From NCBI GenBank assembly GCA_023055425.1, contig JALGPY010000005.1, positions 86,779,495 through 86,843,494 of the forward strand: a stretch of DNA of 64,000 nucleotides, read 5' to 3'. This DNA is from Linanthus parryae (Eukaryota; Streptophyta; Magnoliopsida; Ericales; Polemoniaceae). The stretch's first letter is position 1. Every line of letters starts with the position of its first letter. Both the position numbers and the translations under genes were made by a program. The notes beneath the pieces are model-generated. The model did no database searches. It was not told where the DNA came from and saw only the letters and a list, made by a program, of their open reading frames with translations. Below are positions 12,313 through 25,124 of this stretch, in pieces.

Positions 12313-13540
12313 TGAAGGGGTGTACAGTAGGTAAAAATACATGATCAATACTCTAGAAGGGGGGGTTGAATAGAGGATGCAAACTTTTGCTAAACATGCA
12401 AGAAGAGTGGTTTAAAAAAGATTTGTAATGATATTAAAGGCCTTGAAATAAGTTTCAAGCCTTTGGAGTGAAAACAGTTTGAGTATAAAAGTATAAGTCC
12501 ATTTCAAGGCTTTGAAATGAGTTTCAAACCCTTGAAATGAAACCATTTTGAATGCTGCAAAATTGCTAAGTATAGAACAGAAAGTAAAATGAAAGAGACC
12601 CAAGATATATAGAGTTCAGTCCACTTGGAACTACGTCTCTACCTCAAGGATCTTGTCCCTGCAGGATTTTCATCTCAATTCTTATTAATCAATAGCTAGG
12701 CCGTATATCTCAAGCACACAGAGATACCTTACTCTGTTACAGCTTGTGGTTCTCACTAACCTATCTAGTCCCTTCTCTAGCTATCTGATTAACTAAGAAT
12801 TCTCTATTTTTCACCTTGAACAATCCTTGTGAATAAGAACAAGAAGTATTATGAAAAAGATATACAAATGAAGTTCAGAACAGAAGAACACTAGAACTAA
12901 TTCTGCAGTGAGTATGCAGTGTTCTTCAGATGCTTGGATTGAGAGAAATGAATCTGCTTATTTGATGTTTGTCAATCCTTGAGTGTTTTTGAGTGTCTCT
13001 ACTAATTGTCCCATTGCTTAGCTTTAGCTTGCCCTCTTTTATAGATCAGTTTGAAATGAAAATCTTCAAGATCTTCTCATAAAAAGCTTGCCTATTTTGT
13101 AGCTTCTGCTTTGACTTCTCTAACATCTTCTCCAACGGATAGGTTATTGGTATCTTCAAAGATACTGATCTGTTTTTGTGTAAACATCAATAGAAAGCTT
13201 GCAAACATAGCAGGATTGATCACAGAATCAAATCATCTCAGTATTTCCTTCCTGCAAAACTTAGGTTAGGAAATAATCGCTGTAAAATAGGAAACAAAAT
13301 TTCCCTGTCATACTGAGTCAAACAGATGAATTAGATACTGTTAAATGTGTCAAAATACTATGTCTTTCATCATCAAGAGTCAGCTGATCAAGCATAGGGG
13401 TTTTAGGGATTGAATCAAGTTCAGAGAACTCCCCTTAAGATCATGCATATAAAGAATAACCAGTTCAAGGCTTTAAAAGCTATTTCAAGGCCTTGAAATA
13501 GACAATCTATTTCAAGTCTTGAAACTTAGTTGAACTTAAA
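12313..13540 (-). repeat. Element A 5' LTR (right copy)
   Basis: This is the partner of 159-1386, 1,228 bp, starting TGAAGGGG. The outer end reads CTTAAA where the left copy has CTTACA, and GATTC follows as the target duplicate. It contains a perfect copy of the palindrome TTTCAAGGCCTTGAAA at 13483-13498 and imperfect ones near 12435 and 12500. Confidence 0.9.
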
Positions 13541-13545
13541 GATTC

Positions 13546-14300
13546 TGAAATTTTCAAAGGATTCAGATTTGGAATTCATAAGGTATACAGATCCATATCT
13601 ACTAAACTGAGATAAAGATAACCACTTCTGGAAGGTATGGCAAATGGCCCACACACATCAGCATGCACGAGTGCCAATTGCTCACTAGTCCTCTCTCCTT
13701 TTCTTATTTAAAGGGGACTTTGTCATTTTTCCTAATAAACAAGACTCACATGTCTCATATGAGTCATAATCAAGTGAGTCTAGGAATTCATCCTTATGGA
13801 GTCTAGAGATGCGTTTCTCGTTTATATGGCCTAAACGACAGTGCCATATATAAGTAGGATTTAAATCATTATTTTTAATCCTCTCTGTATTTATGTTATA
13901 GACAGGATTACTTAGATAAGGATATACAATCCATTGGATAATTGCGCACTACAGTAGTGAATACTATCAAAATAAATGGAGCAAGAATTGTTCTTATTGA
14001 AATAGTAAAACCTTGCTTGTCCAAACAAGAAATAAAAATAATGTTTATGCTCATAGAAAGCACAAAATATCAATTATCTAACTCTAAAACTAATCCTGAA
14101 GGCAGAGACAATTCGTACACGCCAACGGCCAATGCAGTACCATTTGGTCCATTCCCAATGCGCAAATCTATCTCCCCTTTAGCCAATCTTCTACTTCTCT
14201 TTAGATCCTGCAAATTTTAACAAATGTGAGATCCACATCCAGTATCCAATACCCAAAATGAAGAGTAATTTAAATTGACATCTATAAAAAAAATACCTAG
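13546..14300 (-). pseudogene. Element C integrase N-terminus and protease region
   Basis: Directly right of A's target duplicate the minus strand resumes a copia integrase N-terminal half and, further on, the protease region. Only short frames survive. The same order and wording occur in element D at about 27060-27840, which is how the assignment was made. I could not identify an intact active-site motif. Confidence 0.6.
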
Positions 14301-14314
14301 TGGTGGTGGAATCA

Positions 14315-15120
14315 CTATTCCAAGCCTTTATCATCTAGATACTTTGGGCAGTTCCTCTTCGAGTGTCCATGCTGACTGCAGTAGTGACAATCACCCTTAG
14401 TCAAGCCCTTGGCAATGCCACTAGCAGGTTTAAGAGCAACATCCTTGGGTTTCGCAACTGTCTTTCCTTTCCCTTTGGAGGAAGACGCAACTCGCTTGAC
14501 CTTTCCTTTGGGCACCATCATTATGGCCTTGATATTTCCCCTATTGATGTTTTGTTCAGTTGTCCTCAACATATTGAGTAAATCTGGCAGAGGCTTGACG
14601 ATCTCATTCATTTTATAGTTCATGATGAAATATCCATAACTGTCCAGCAACTATTGTAGAATGCGATCAGTGGCCAACACTTGACCCACCGGAAACCCTA
14701 GACGTACGAGATTCTCCAAGTACCCGATCATACGGAGCACGTGAGGTCCCATAGGGTTTCCCTCTATCAGATGACATTTGAACAATGCCTTGGAAAATTC
14801 ATATCTCTCAACCCTTGACTGCTCTTAGAAGAGCTGCTTTAAGTGTGCGATCATATCGTACATACATGTTATCGCGTTGCTTCTTAAGCTCAGAGCTCGT
14901 GGTGCAAAGCATAAGGCACGCCACATCATTAGCATCGTCAACGATCCTCTCATATGCCTTTAGGGCTACAGGAGTATTATTTTATGGACCCTCAGGAACT
15001 TCTTCTTCTACAGTGTACAGTTTCTTCTCTTGCTTGAGAACGATTCGCAAGTTCCTATACTAGTCTAGAAAGTTGTTTCCAGAAAGCTTGTCCTTCTCAA
15101 GGACAGCTCGTAGGGAATGT
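14315..15120 (-). pseudogene. Element C gag with zinc knuckle
   Basis: From 14650 to 14315 the minus strand encodes a gag C-terminal part: MNEIVKPLPDLLNMLRTTE, a basic linker with several KGK motifs, then the zinc knuckle CHYCSQHGHSKRNC followed by PKYL. This layout is typical of copia gag proteins. The N-terminal part at about 14650-15120 is recognisable by position but interrupted by stops. The equivalent knuckle in element D (about 27845-27880) is destroyed. Confidence 0.75.
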
Positions 15121-16758
15121 GATGAATTAGATGAATTGTTTTCGATTGGAATTCTACAAAATGAGAAATATACAAGTTTTAGTATTTTTTAAATAACTAC
15201 ATTTGATAATGGTTAGATTATTAAATATAGCTCCCACTAATTTTCTCGGATTAATAACCCTCTATATTAATGCGGAAAAAAAAAAACGTTATATTTTCTG
15301 GTGGGCCAAGATCCATATTTCACTTCCTTTTGATCTTGCTTTGGCAAGTCACCCAAAATTAGTTATTTAGGTAGGAACAATTCCAATTGCATCCTATGCA
15401 ACTCTTGGTTCAGCTGGCAAATAACTCCTTATTTATCCATCCCGTGGATAATCCCAATAGGCTTTCAATCCAATTGAGCTAGCCTAGTTGCGTCCAACCT
15501 CTTACTTCAACATTTGCACATTACTAGCTTGTGTCATCGCGCCACATTATGATAAATGAAATCCCCTTGCTTTGGCAAGCCCAAATTTGATAGATCATAA
15601 TTATGACGAGTATTTAAGTAACGAAAAGGCAAAATACAATATTTAAATTTGAGGGATTTCTTTAATTTTAATTGTTTTGTTGATCCATATCAACTGGACT
15701 ACTCATTTGGGTTGGGCAATCCCAAAATAAAAGATCCAGGTTGTTTAATCTTGTTTCCAATTTGCATGCATCATCCATACACCAACAATAAATAACAAGA
15801 AGTAAATTAAACGACCACAAACAATAAATTAAACGTGATATGGATATGGCCTCTAGACTAAGACATTCCCAAGCCAATGAGAATATCTATGAACCTTAAA
15901 ATAGCAAGCTCATCTCCATGTGCCTCCATCTTTCAGTCCATGCTCCATAGCTTTGTGGGATGCCGCCATCTTGTGGTTTCTTCTATTCTTTATGCTTCTT
16001 CTCCATGTCTTGACTATCATCTACTCTACCTAACACTAGCTGACATCTATACTAAATAGAGAGATCTCACAAGTTGAGAAGAAGCCCGGCTCGCACGCCG
16101 TAAAAGCTAATTAACTATTACATTAATTATTAAAATAAAATAAAAACACAAAATAAAACAATCACAACATCCACACCTAATGCCATATCCAATCACCATG
16201 CGAATATCACATAAATATTAAAATCCAATTTTAACGCGCTTGGTCAGTTTTTAGTTGCTTTGGATGAACTAGGATCAAAATGGTCCAAGATGGCCCACCA
16301 ACACTTTGTCAAACCCCTTAAAGGACTGCCACAAAGGCCTTGGGCCAGCCAGCCCCTAGCCCACGCGTCCAAGCCACGCGCAAGGGCAGCCCGACCCTAG
16401 GGAGTGGCTAGCTTAGGCGGCAAGGAAGAGAGAGGGACGGTCCCTTAGGGGGGCGAACCTCCTTGGTAGTTGTTTCCAAAACAACTTCTTCTTACTTGTT
16501 GCCCAAGTTAGCTTGTTTCCAAATTGGAAAATCCATTTTTTCAATTTGTGCCCAAACCCGAGTTTTCAAGATCCAAAATATTCACGTCCAATGTGATCTA
16601 AATTCATCAATAGTTATATAATATGTAAAATTATATCTTATTGGTTGATTCAAAATTGTATCAATTATGCTTAATTTGTCAGTTTTACGCGATAATCAAC
16701 AATTAAGGTGTAAAATTGACATAAACGTAACACATAACATTATGCTCTTCGACATGTG
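15121..16758 (-). other. Element C untranslated leader
   Basis: About 1.6 kb between gag and the primer site holds no supportable ORF. It is related to the leader of element D (about 28500-30189). Both contain a GC-rich patch (16320-16440 here, 29745-29890 in D) in otherwise AT-rich sequence. Short reading frames in it are not conserved between the two copies. Confidence 0.6.
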
Positions 16759-16770
16759 GCTCTGATACCA
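16759..16770 (-). promoter_or_regulatory. Element C primer binding site
   Basis: The minus strand reads TGGTATCAGAGC, the exact complement of the 3' end of plant initiator-Met tRNA, one base inside the 5' LTR. Confidence 0.9.
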
Positions 16771-16771
16771 C

Positions 16772-17273
16772 TGTAGGGTTTTGATAACGGATGCGCAGCG
16801 GAATAAAAAAAAATAAAGTTTTTTCAAGACCCTCCTAGGATCACAAGTCTAGACATCATAACGATGGTAAGGGTTTGAGCATCAACGTACCTTGTTTGTC
16901 TCCTGTGATGACTTCACTCATGAAATAGTATTCACGTCTCTACAGATAGTCCACTCCTAGGATTAAATTCGGATCCTCCACGCTTTTGTGCTTGCTAGGG
17001 ATGAAAGAGGAAGACGAAGATCACGCGAGACGAGGACCAAGAGATGGTCGCGCTTCTCTTGGTGGCCGACGGGTACGGGATGACACTAGAGGGTTCGGCC
17101 CTCTAGTGTTGATCTCCCTCCTTACTTTGTTCTCTCTTTGTATGATAGCAGTTATGACAACTCTTGAGAAATAAGCTAGGAGTGTCCTTTATATAGTCTA
17201 ACAACTTCTTGTTAACTACGTATTAGCCCCTCTTCTAATCATGTCCATACACGGATTAGTCAAACTTGCAAAT
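16772..17273 (-). repeat. Element C 5' LTR, inner part
   Basis: This starts TGTAGGGTTTTGATAACGG, like the LTRs at 23566, 30203 and 63781. It runs 502 bp and is then cut by element B; the last five bases (CAAAT, 17269-17273) are B's target site. The rest of the LTR resumes at 33981. Confidence 0.88.
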
Positions 17274-18531
17274 TGAAGGGGTGTATAGTAGGTATGAATG
17301 CAGGATCTATACTCTAGAAGGGGTTTTTGAATAGTGTATGCTAACTTTTGCTAAAACTTGCAAGAGAAGTGGTTTCAAAAATATTTGTGAAGAATAAGTG
17401 AAGTTCAGAGGCCTTTAACTGAGTTTCAAGTCCTTGGAATGAAAACAGTTAAGTATAAAGAGAAGAAGTCTATTTCAAGGCCTTGAAATGAGTTTCAAAC
17501 CCTTGAAATGAAACTGTTTGAAAGTTGTAAGAATACTAAGTATGAAACTCTAAAGTAAATGCAAGAGGCACAAGATATATAGAGTCCAGTCCACTTGGAC
17601 CTACGTCTCTACCTCATAGATCTTCTCCCCTGTAGGATTTTCAACTCAATTCTTATAAATCCACACCTAAGCCCCAGATCCCAAGCACAGAGAGATGCCT
17701 TACTCTGTTACAGCTTGTGGTTCTCACTAACCTATCTAGTACCTGCTCTAGCTATTTGATTAACTAACAATTATCTTTTGTTCACTTTTAACAGTCCTTG
17801 AGAATGTACGCAGAAGTAGTATATGAATGATATATAAATATAGTTCAGAAATGAAGAACACGGGGAATGAAACTGCATTGAGTGTGCAGTGTTCTTCAAA
17901 TGCTTGGATTGGGAGAATATGATCTGACTTCTTTGTTGCTTGACAATCCATGGAAGTGTTTTGAGTGTCTCTAGCTTTTTGCCCGTTGTGTTCTCTGTCA
18001 AATGCTTCAAACTAAGCTCCATATATACAGCTCATTTGATTTGCAAATCTTCAAGATCATCAGCAACAACTTTCCTCTTTTGTAGGCAACAATTTTGACT
18101 TCTCTAACAGCCTTCTCCAACGGATAGTTGCTCAGTAGCTTCAGGGATACTGATTTGATCATGTTCATAAACATGTTGAGAATCTGTTACACTCATTAGA
18201 TTGATCACAAAATCAAATTATCTCACAATATCCTTCCCTGCAAAACTCAGGTTAGGAACAGATTCTGTAAAATAGGAAATAAATTTTCCCTGAAAAATTA
18301 AGTCAAACAGATGGATCAGATAGTGTTAAACATGTCAAAATACTTTCTTTCATCATCAAGAGATAATAGATCAAGCACATGGGTTTAGGAGTTCAAACAG
18401 TATCAAAAACTCCCCCTAAGTTCATGCATACACAGCATAGTCCGTTTCAAGGCTTTGAAAGCTGTTTCAAAGTCATTAAATAGACTAGCTATTTCAAGTC
18501 TTTGAAACTTTGAAACTGAGTTGAACTTACA
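17274..18531 (-). repeat. Element B 3' LTR (left copy)
   Basis: This LTR starts TGAAGGGGTGTATAG and ends CTTACA. It contains a perfect TTTCAAGGCCTTGAAA at 17473-17488 and degenerate copies near 17405 and 18444-18515. It is partnered with 32726-33975. Confidence 0.9.
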
Positions 18532-18542
18532 ATCCCCCCCTT
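18532..18542 (-). promoter_or_regulatory. Element B polypurine tract
   Basis: The plus strand reads ATCCCCCCCTT directly after the LTR, so the minus strand reads AAGGGGGGGAT. Its position matches element A's tract. Confidence 0.8.
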
Positions 18543-18569
18543 GATGAAAGACAAAACTACAATCTGTTA

Positions 18570-19554
18570 GATGTTGTGATTCTGCAAAAAATACTCATTA
18601 GCACATAGCAGTAATAAATCACAACACATAATATCCAAAAGATCCAACTTATTAAAAATATAAAAAGACAGTTAAGTTCAGTTAATCCTAATGACCAAAA
18701 CCTGGTCTCTTAAAAAAACTAAAAACTAATTTAAACTATTTTCTCCCCCTTTTTGACTTTCATCAAAAAAGAACGAGAAGAATGTTGGATCAGAGTCTTG
18801 GAAAGGTTTCGAAAAGATTAGATAGATTTTTCAAGACTTTGAAAAGGAATTTCAAGGCCTTGAGAAATAGAAGAAAGAGTAGGCAAGAGTTATGGGGCTG
18901 GTTCTTCATATCCCTGCTGCTCTTCATCTTCTTCCTGACTATTTCCATCATCTTCAACATCAGCTTGTTCTTCTCCATGTTGAACCACATCAATCTCCTC
19001 AATTATTGAGCTAATTGTCTTGATCACACTGTTGAACAGAAATTGCAGCCCTTCCAAAGCTTTCTTCCCATTTTTCAGTTTCTTCTTTACTGATAGCCTT
19101 TTCTTGATCACTGAAGAGTTTTTCTGATAAAATTTTCTACTAGGTTCAGCCTCTTGAAGTTCTTTCTTTTTCCTGTTTTCCCTAGATATAGGATAGGATT
19201 CATATGAGCTTGAAGAATTATATGAATCTGAGTCTGGGATGTAGATCTCTTTTATTTTTCCTTTTTCTTCTATGTCAACTTCTTTTTCACCTTCTTGGGA
19301 CTTCCAATCTGGATACCTTTCTGTTTCTCTTGTGTAGCTTCCATTGTCTTCTTCTTCTTGCTGGACAGTGGGGTCTGATCTTTCTTAGCCTTCTTTTTTT
19401 GAGGCGGAGGCGCCATGTCTTCTGTAGTATGAGTTTTTGAACTTGAATCTCCACTGATGGTTTGAACCTCTTCCACAGTGGCCTTTCTTTTATTCTCTGC
19501 ACCAGTCTTTGAACCACCAGCCATTTTTTTTCTAGTCAGAGGCTCTTCTTGTGC
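18570..19554 (-). pseudogene. Element B extra ORF downstream of pol
   Basis: This is the homologue of A's extra ORF. The ATG equivalent to A's start is at about 19554 but an in-frame TAG follows MSTRRASD; an open stretch then starts at MAGGSKTGAENKRK (19524). The N-terminal 85 residues are very basic, with clusters such as KKKAKKDQ and KKVKKK that resemble nuclear localisation signals. The C-terminal part (19111-18890) is strongly acidic (VEDDGNSQEEDEEQQ). About 1 kb of the middle found in A is missing. No membrane segment is evident. Function unknown. Confidence 0.55.
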
Positions 19555-19929
19555 TCATAGGGTTTGGGAGAAGAATAGAGAGATATGATAAATAACAAGG
19601 AGAGAAAGAGAGAATAATATAAATAGTGAAGAGTTTGAGTTTAAAAAGGTAACTACAATATTTTCTGATCTCAAGAGATATTAAGTGATCAGAAAAGATT
19701 CAAAATCTTTGATGCCGTTGGAAAGAAATAATATAATACTATATTTGGCTAAAAAGGAACTTTTGAATTGAGGGAAAATATTGAGCAAATATCTACAAAG
19801 ATAGCCCCATATATTGAATGATCCAAAGTTTATTGAATAGCAGTTACATAGACTTATTTTCAAGGCTTTGAAAATCAGTTCAAACCTTTGAGCCACATAA
19901 AAACTTAACTTACTTACCTGATGCTCCCC

Positions 19930-20960
19930 CTAAACCAATGCATCTTTGTTTCGCATGCCTAAATCAAATCTTAGAGATGAGAATCTTTCATCTGGAAATG
20001 GTTTAGTGAAGATATATGCAAGTTGCATGTTAGTAGAAACAAATTCAATAACAATGTCACCTTTTTCAGCATGATCTCGGATGAATTGATGTCTAGCATC
20101 AATATGCTTAATTCTTGAATGTTGAACTGGATTCTTTGTAATTGATATAGCACTTGTATTGTCACACTTGATAGGTATATCTCTGAAATCAAATCCAAGA
20201 TCTCTCATTTGTTGTGCTATCCATAACAGTTGTGAATAGCAAGCTCCAGCTGCTATATATTCAGCTTCAGCTGTTGATAGTGCTACTGAGTTTTGCTTCT
20301 TTGAATGCCAGCTAATAAAAGATGATCCAAGAAATTGGCAGCATTATGATGTTCTCTTCCTATCAACTTTGTAATCTGCAAAACCAGCATCTGAATAGCC
20401 ATACAAATAGAAGTTAGATTATTTAGGATACCAAAGCCCTAAGTCTTTGGTATCATTGAGATATCTAAAGATTCTTTTAACTGCATTCAAGTGTGATTCT
20501 TTAGGATCAGCTTGAAATCTAGCACACATACAAATACATAAAATGATATTTGGTCTGGTAGTTGTGAGATAGAGTAATGATCCAATCATACCTCTATACT
20601 ATTTTACATTCACACTCTTACAAGATTCAACCTTGTCTAAAGCCAATGTAGAACTCGTGGAGGTCTTAGTTTCTTTGGACTAAGATATATTGTATTTGCT
20701 TAGTAAGTCCCTTGTCTACTTTCTTTGATGTAGGAATATGCTTTTCTTCATCTGATGAATTTTTAGTCCAAGAAATAAGTTCATTTCACCCATCAAACTC
20801 ATTTGAAATTCCCTGCTCATAAGACTTCTTCTTGATTGTAGCCTTGAGCTACCAATCTAGCTTTGTTCCTGATTACCATTCCATTCTCATCTAGCTTGTT
20901 TCTGAATACCCATCTGGTCCCAATAACAGACTGATCTTTTGGAGGAGGAACTAGGTTCCA
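19930..20960 (-). pseudogene. Element B RNase H and RT remnant
   Basis: The minus strand at 20208-19930 encodes the RNase H C-terminal half (DIPIKCDNTSAISITKNPVQ, ending IFTKPFPDERFSSL). Upstream up to 20822 are RT thumb-region pieces. At about 20822-20828 the sequence jumps from the fingers motif GYNQEE straight to SLMSREFQM, so most of the palm, including YVDD, is deleted. The deletion is larger than A's but ends within about 15 bp of the same point. Confidence 0.8.
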
Positions 20961-21009
20961 AACTTTTTTTCCTTTCAAACTCATTGAGTTCACTTTGCAT
21001 AGCTATGAT

Positions 21010-22270
21010 CTAGTCTGCTTCTTGTAGTGCTTCCTTCACAGTTTTTGATTCTACAAGAGAGATAAAAGCATTAAAATCACAAAGATTCTTCAACTGCGAT
21101 CTAGTTTGTGTACCAGTGGTCGGATTAGAGATAATGTTATCAGCAGGATGAGATGAGAGATATTCAAATATCTTCCTTGGAGTCCATGGTTCAGGCTCTC
21201 CAGTTTTCTTCTCAAGTCTCTGAGAACTTGAAGTAGTAGCTTGTTCTGCTGTCTTTTCTGGAGGTTCTGTTTCAAGGATTTGAACTTTGGTTTCAAGGCC
21301 TTGAAAATGTCTGTTTTTTTCCTGTGACATTTCCTTGGATCCTTTTGAGAATTCATCTTCAGTATCTTATTCATGCTTATTCAGATTGAGATATGCAAAA
21401 ACATCACTTAAAGAACCATCATGGCTTTCATAAAAAATAACACGAATTCTTTCTTCAACAACCTTGATTCTCTTATTGTAAACTCTATAGGCTTTGCTTG
21501 TCTGTGAATAGCCAAGAAAAATACCTTCATCACTTCTTGGATCAAACTTACCAAGATTGTCCTTACCATTATTGTGAAGAAAGCATGTACAACCAAAAGG
21601 CTTAAAATAAGAGATGTTTGGCTTTCTTCCTTTGAATAGTTCATTGGGAGTCTTCTTCAGAATAGGTCTGATCATGCACCTGTTAAGAATATAGTTTGCT
21701 GTATTCACAGCTTCTGCCCAATAGTACTTAGGCAACTTGTTTTCCAGAAGCATTGTTCTTGACATGTCTTCAAGAGTCATGTTCTTTCTTTCAACAACTC
21801 CATTATGTTGAGGAGTTCTAGGAGCACAAAAGTTGTGAGAGATGCCATGCTTGGAACAGAATAAATCAAACTCAAGTTGATTAAACTCTATACCGTGATC
21901 ACTTCTGATTGAAGCAATAGGTAAGTTTTTCAATGTTTGAAGTTCTGTACAAAGCTTTGAAAATTCAAAGAGAACTTCAGATTTTTCTTTCAGAAACATA
22001 ACTCAAGTATATCTAGAGAAATCATCTACAATAACAAGCATTTACTTCTTACCCTTTGGAGTTGGAGTTCTCATAGGACCACACAGATCCATATGCAGTA
22101 ATTCAATGCGTCTAGTAGTACTTACAATGTTCTTTGACTTTAGTGAGCTTCTGGTTTGCTTGCCTTGGGCACATGCCTTACATACTTCTTCATGTTAGAA
22201 CTCGATAGAGGGTAGGCCTCTTACTAGGTTCTTGGAAACCAGTTTATTCAATGTATGCGCGCTAATGTGT
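21010..22270 (-). pseudogene. Element B integrase and hinge
   Basis: The longest pol frame in B, 21999-21367, encodes most of the integrase core and C-terminal domain: ASIRSDHGIEFNQLEF (second catalytic Asp), APRTPQHNGVVERKN (containing the catalytic Glu), MLLENKLPKYYWAEAVNTAN, FLGYSQTSKAYRVYN. The hinge at 21330-21010 contains HFQGLETKVQILETE, whose palindrome is at 21291-21306. The zinc-binding N-terminus lies at about 22270-22010 with a frame break near 22000. Confidence 0.85.
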
Positions 22271-22284
22271 CCCAACTTCCTGTG

Positions 22285-22760
22285 TCAGATCTTTGAATCT
22301 TCTTTCAAGGCTTTGAGAAACTTCAAGTTTTCTCCTGCAACCTTGTTAGTTTGGAAAGTATAAACATTATTTGACCTAGAGGCAGTAAGGATGCAAGTGC
22401 CAGATTTTTCATCTTGCACCATACATTTCTCCTTGTCAAAGATAACCTTATTGCCATTGTCACAAAGCTGAGATACACTAAGAAAGTTAAATTTCAAACC
22501 ATCAACTAGATATACATCAGAAATATTTTTTTTTATAATCTGTACCAACTTTACCAATACAAAGAATGTTTTATTTTCCTTTGTCACCAAGTGTAATTGA
22601 ACCTTCAGATTGCTTCTTTAATCCTGAGAACAAATAGCTCTTTCCACTCATATGTCTTGAGCAACCACTGTCCATAAACCACTTTTGCACTTTGATCTTG
22701 GCGACAACCTACAAACACCTTTCACTGCATTACCCAGCTGTTAGCCCAATTGTGGAATTT
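22285..22760 (-). pseudogene. Element B protease region
   Basis: Minus-strand fragments are homologous to A's protease segment. The end is clear (VYLVDGLKFNFLSVSQLCDN at 22520-22455, then MVQDEKSGTCILTASR). The active-site part at about 22700-22630 is recognisable only by alignment to A and is out of frame. Confidence 0.65.
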
Positions 22761-22829
22761 AGATTCATATTCAGGGTCGACCATATTTGGTGGTCTAACC
22801 ACTATAGGAACCCAAATAAGTTTAACTTG

Positions 22830-23560
22830 TCATTTGAGTTGGAAGGGAACAGTGTTCCTCATTATGTGAGGGTCTCGTCTTCTAACAGGACAAGTCATCT
22901 TAACATGACCAATCTTATTGAAGTAATGGTACTGAGTAGATGTTTTTCTTCTAGCGTTCACAAATCTGGTATTGTTCAGTCTGGGAAAATTTGAATTGTA
23001 TCCAATACCAGTTTTATGAACAGACTTTAATCCACCTCCAAGAATCAATTTCAAGTTGTGTTCTAAGCCTGCAATTTTTGTCTTGACTAATTCGGAGTCT
23101 TGAAGTTTCTCAGCAAGAGTAGTCTTTTGTTTATCCAATTCATCAACTTGATGTCTTAGATCAACAATACTTTTGTTCAAAGTGAGTTTTCAGTGACTAC
23201 TTTCTTGAATTGTGTTTTCAAGGCTTTCAAACTGGATTTCAAGGCCTTTAAATCACTATCAGTTTTCTTCTGAGAGATTTCAAGTTTCTGATTTAGAAAA
23301 ACAAGATGCAAGTTTTTTTTTGCTTGCCCATGAACTTTTTCTTTCAAAACTCTAATTTCTTTCAGATAGTCCTCTTCTTTTGATTGTTCTAAGATGGTCA
23401 GAGAGGACTTCTTTTGATTTTGAAATCAAGCAGTTTACCATTACCGCAATGTTCTTCTCATAATCACTTGAGGTTTCTGAATCACTCCATGAAGCTATCA
23501 TAGCTTTCTTTCTTCTGTCATGATATTTCTTCTGAATGTTTTTGCTCTTTTTGTGTGGAC
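22830..23560 (-). pseudogene. Element B gag, C-terminal part
   Basis: This is the part of B's gag left of element D. It includes a leucine- and lysine-rich helical segment (MNKSIVDLRHQVDELDKQ, 23180 downward), a SVHKTGIGYN motif, and a damaged zinc knuckle region (IGHVKMTCP). Further right, 23540-23460 gives MIASWSDSETSS, the same as in A. The N-terminal part of this gag lies across D at 31767-32676. Confidence 0.7.
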
Positions 23561-23565
23561 AATCT

Positions 23566-25124
23566 TGTAGGGTTTTGATTCATGGATTGCGCAACGGAAG
23601 CATAATCAAACATAAAACCATGCAAAACCCTCCAAGGATCACAAGTCAAGAGACATAACGATGGTAAGGGTTAGAAATCATAAACACACCTTTGGGTTCT
23701 CCTTGATGACTTCAAACGCGAATAGTGTCACGTCTCTACGGTTGATCCACGCCTAGAGGTGAGATCTAGATCCTCCAAATCCATGTGCTAGCTAGGAAGA
23801 ATGGAGGAGGAAGAAGAAATCGCCAACAATGGAGTGCCAAGGTAGGGGCGGCACCCTTTAGGCCGACGGGTAGGGGGCGGCAATCCCTAGGGGGTTTCGG
23901 CCCTCTATGGGACTTGCTCTCTCCTTGCTTTGTTCTCTCCTTTCTTCTATCATATAGATGGGTGGGTGTGTAGAGAGAAAAATAAGCTAGGAGTGTTCTT
24001 TATATAGTCCAACAACTCCTTGTCCCACTACATAAAGAACCCCTCATAATCCTACTCAAGTTCGGATTAGTCCCTTTTGCAAAATAGTCCTTATCATGTC
24101 AATACATGGATTAGTTCTATTTGCAAATTAATCCTAATCATGTCCCTACATGAATTAGGCCACCTTGGCAAATACTAATCATGTCCATACATGGATTAGT
24201 CCAACTTGCATATTAGTCCTACTAAGTTAGCAAGTTATCGCGATTTGATCCTTCTAATTAATTAATCATATTAATTATTTCCCAAGTCTAGTTCACCCCT
24301 ATATGGCGTGTGACCCCATAGGTTCTATTTAGTTGGTAGTAACAATTTACTAATATGGAGCGGCCTCTAGCAAGACATCCATTCTAGCCAACAAATAGAA
24401 TAGTCATCATGACAAACCTTGTGCAAGTAATTGTCTCATCCTTTTGTCCCAATATCCGGATTGGACACGAGACATACAAGTCACACTCGTATATCCAATC
24501 CATAGTTTCTCGATCCTGGGAATAGCCTTATTCGTGCAAATAACATCAATATCCCATATTGATTTATTTGAGTCTGGCCAGACATTCTATAAGCACTATC
24601 CCTCGAGTGGCCTAGGATATTTGCTCCCGTTATGTGGGAGGGACAAATCCTATCTACGTCCACTACGATCTCTAAGCTTGCTTCTTATTGTATCCAGTAC
24701 ACGCCTTTATAACTACCCAGTTACGGTGTAGCGTTTAACGCTACCAAGATCACAATAATCCACAACTAGAATATCTAGTGACTTCAAGTCTAAGGATGAC
24801 AATACCGTTTGCACCGCGAGAAGCGCTTGTGACTTAACATAACATGTATGTAGCCTTCTCGGAGATGGGTCAATCCAGTATGCCATTACTCCTAATGCAT
24901 ACCCATGTGTTGGATCATGATATCTCCATATCAATCCAACCCCATACTAGTCTATAGATGATTGTCCCATTAATCATTATAATCGACTAGGGATATTTAA
25001 GAATATAACACTTATATTCTAAGGACTTCATTCATGTTAACATATCTCCATATCGATAACATAATGAATCGTAAATCCATAAATGTCACAATTAATTGAT
25101 TGCCTCTAGGGCACAATTCCAACA
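23566..25124 (-). repeat. Element D 3' LTR (left copy)
   Basis: 1,559 bp, from TGTAGGG to CCAACA, in a constant offset of 6,637 bp with its partner and with no indels noticed. Open frames on both strands inside it occur identically in the partner and are LTR sequence, not genes. Confidence 0.93.

Larger units (their letters stand above)
159..13540 (-). mobile_element. Element A: SIRE/Maximus-like Ty1/copia retrotransposon
   Basis: This is a complete but defective minus-strand copia element with two 1,228-bp LTRs (159-1386 and 12313-13540). It is flanked by the 5-bp duplication GATTC (154-158 and 13541-13545). Without the nested solo LTR and its duplicate it is about 9.6 kb, normal for SIRE/Maximus elements. 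Order on the minus strand: 5' LTR, primer site, gag with zinc knuckles, protease, integrase, RT, RNase H, an extra ORF in the envelope-like position, polypurine tract, 3' LTR. The LTRs differ at roughly a dozen sites in their first 120 bp, so the insertion is older than D or G. The right LTR ends AA rather than CA, apparently by mutation. RT and integrase carry internal deletions. Confidence 0.9.

Noticed and set aside
24444..24731. A 95-codon plus-strand frame, repeated at 31081-31368
   Set aside because: The two copies are the two LTRs of D; there is no homology to a protein, and the frame is degraded in C's LTR at 34194-34508.
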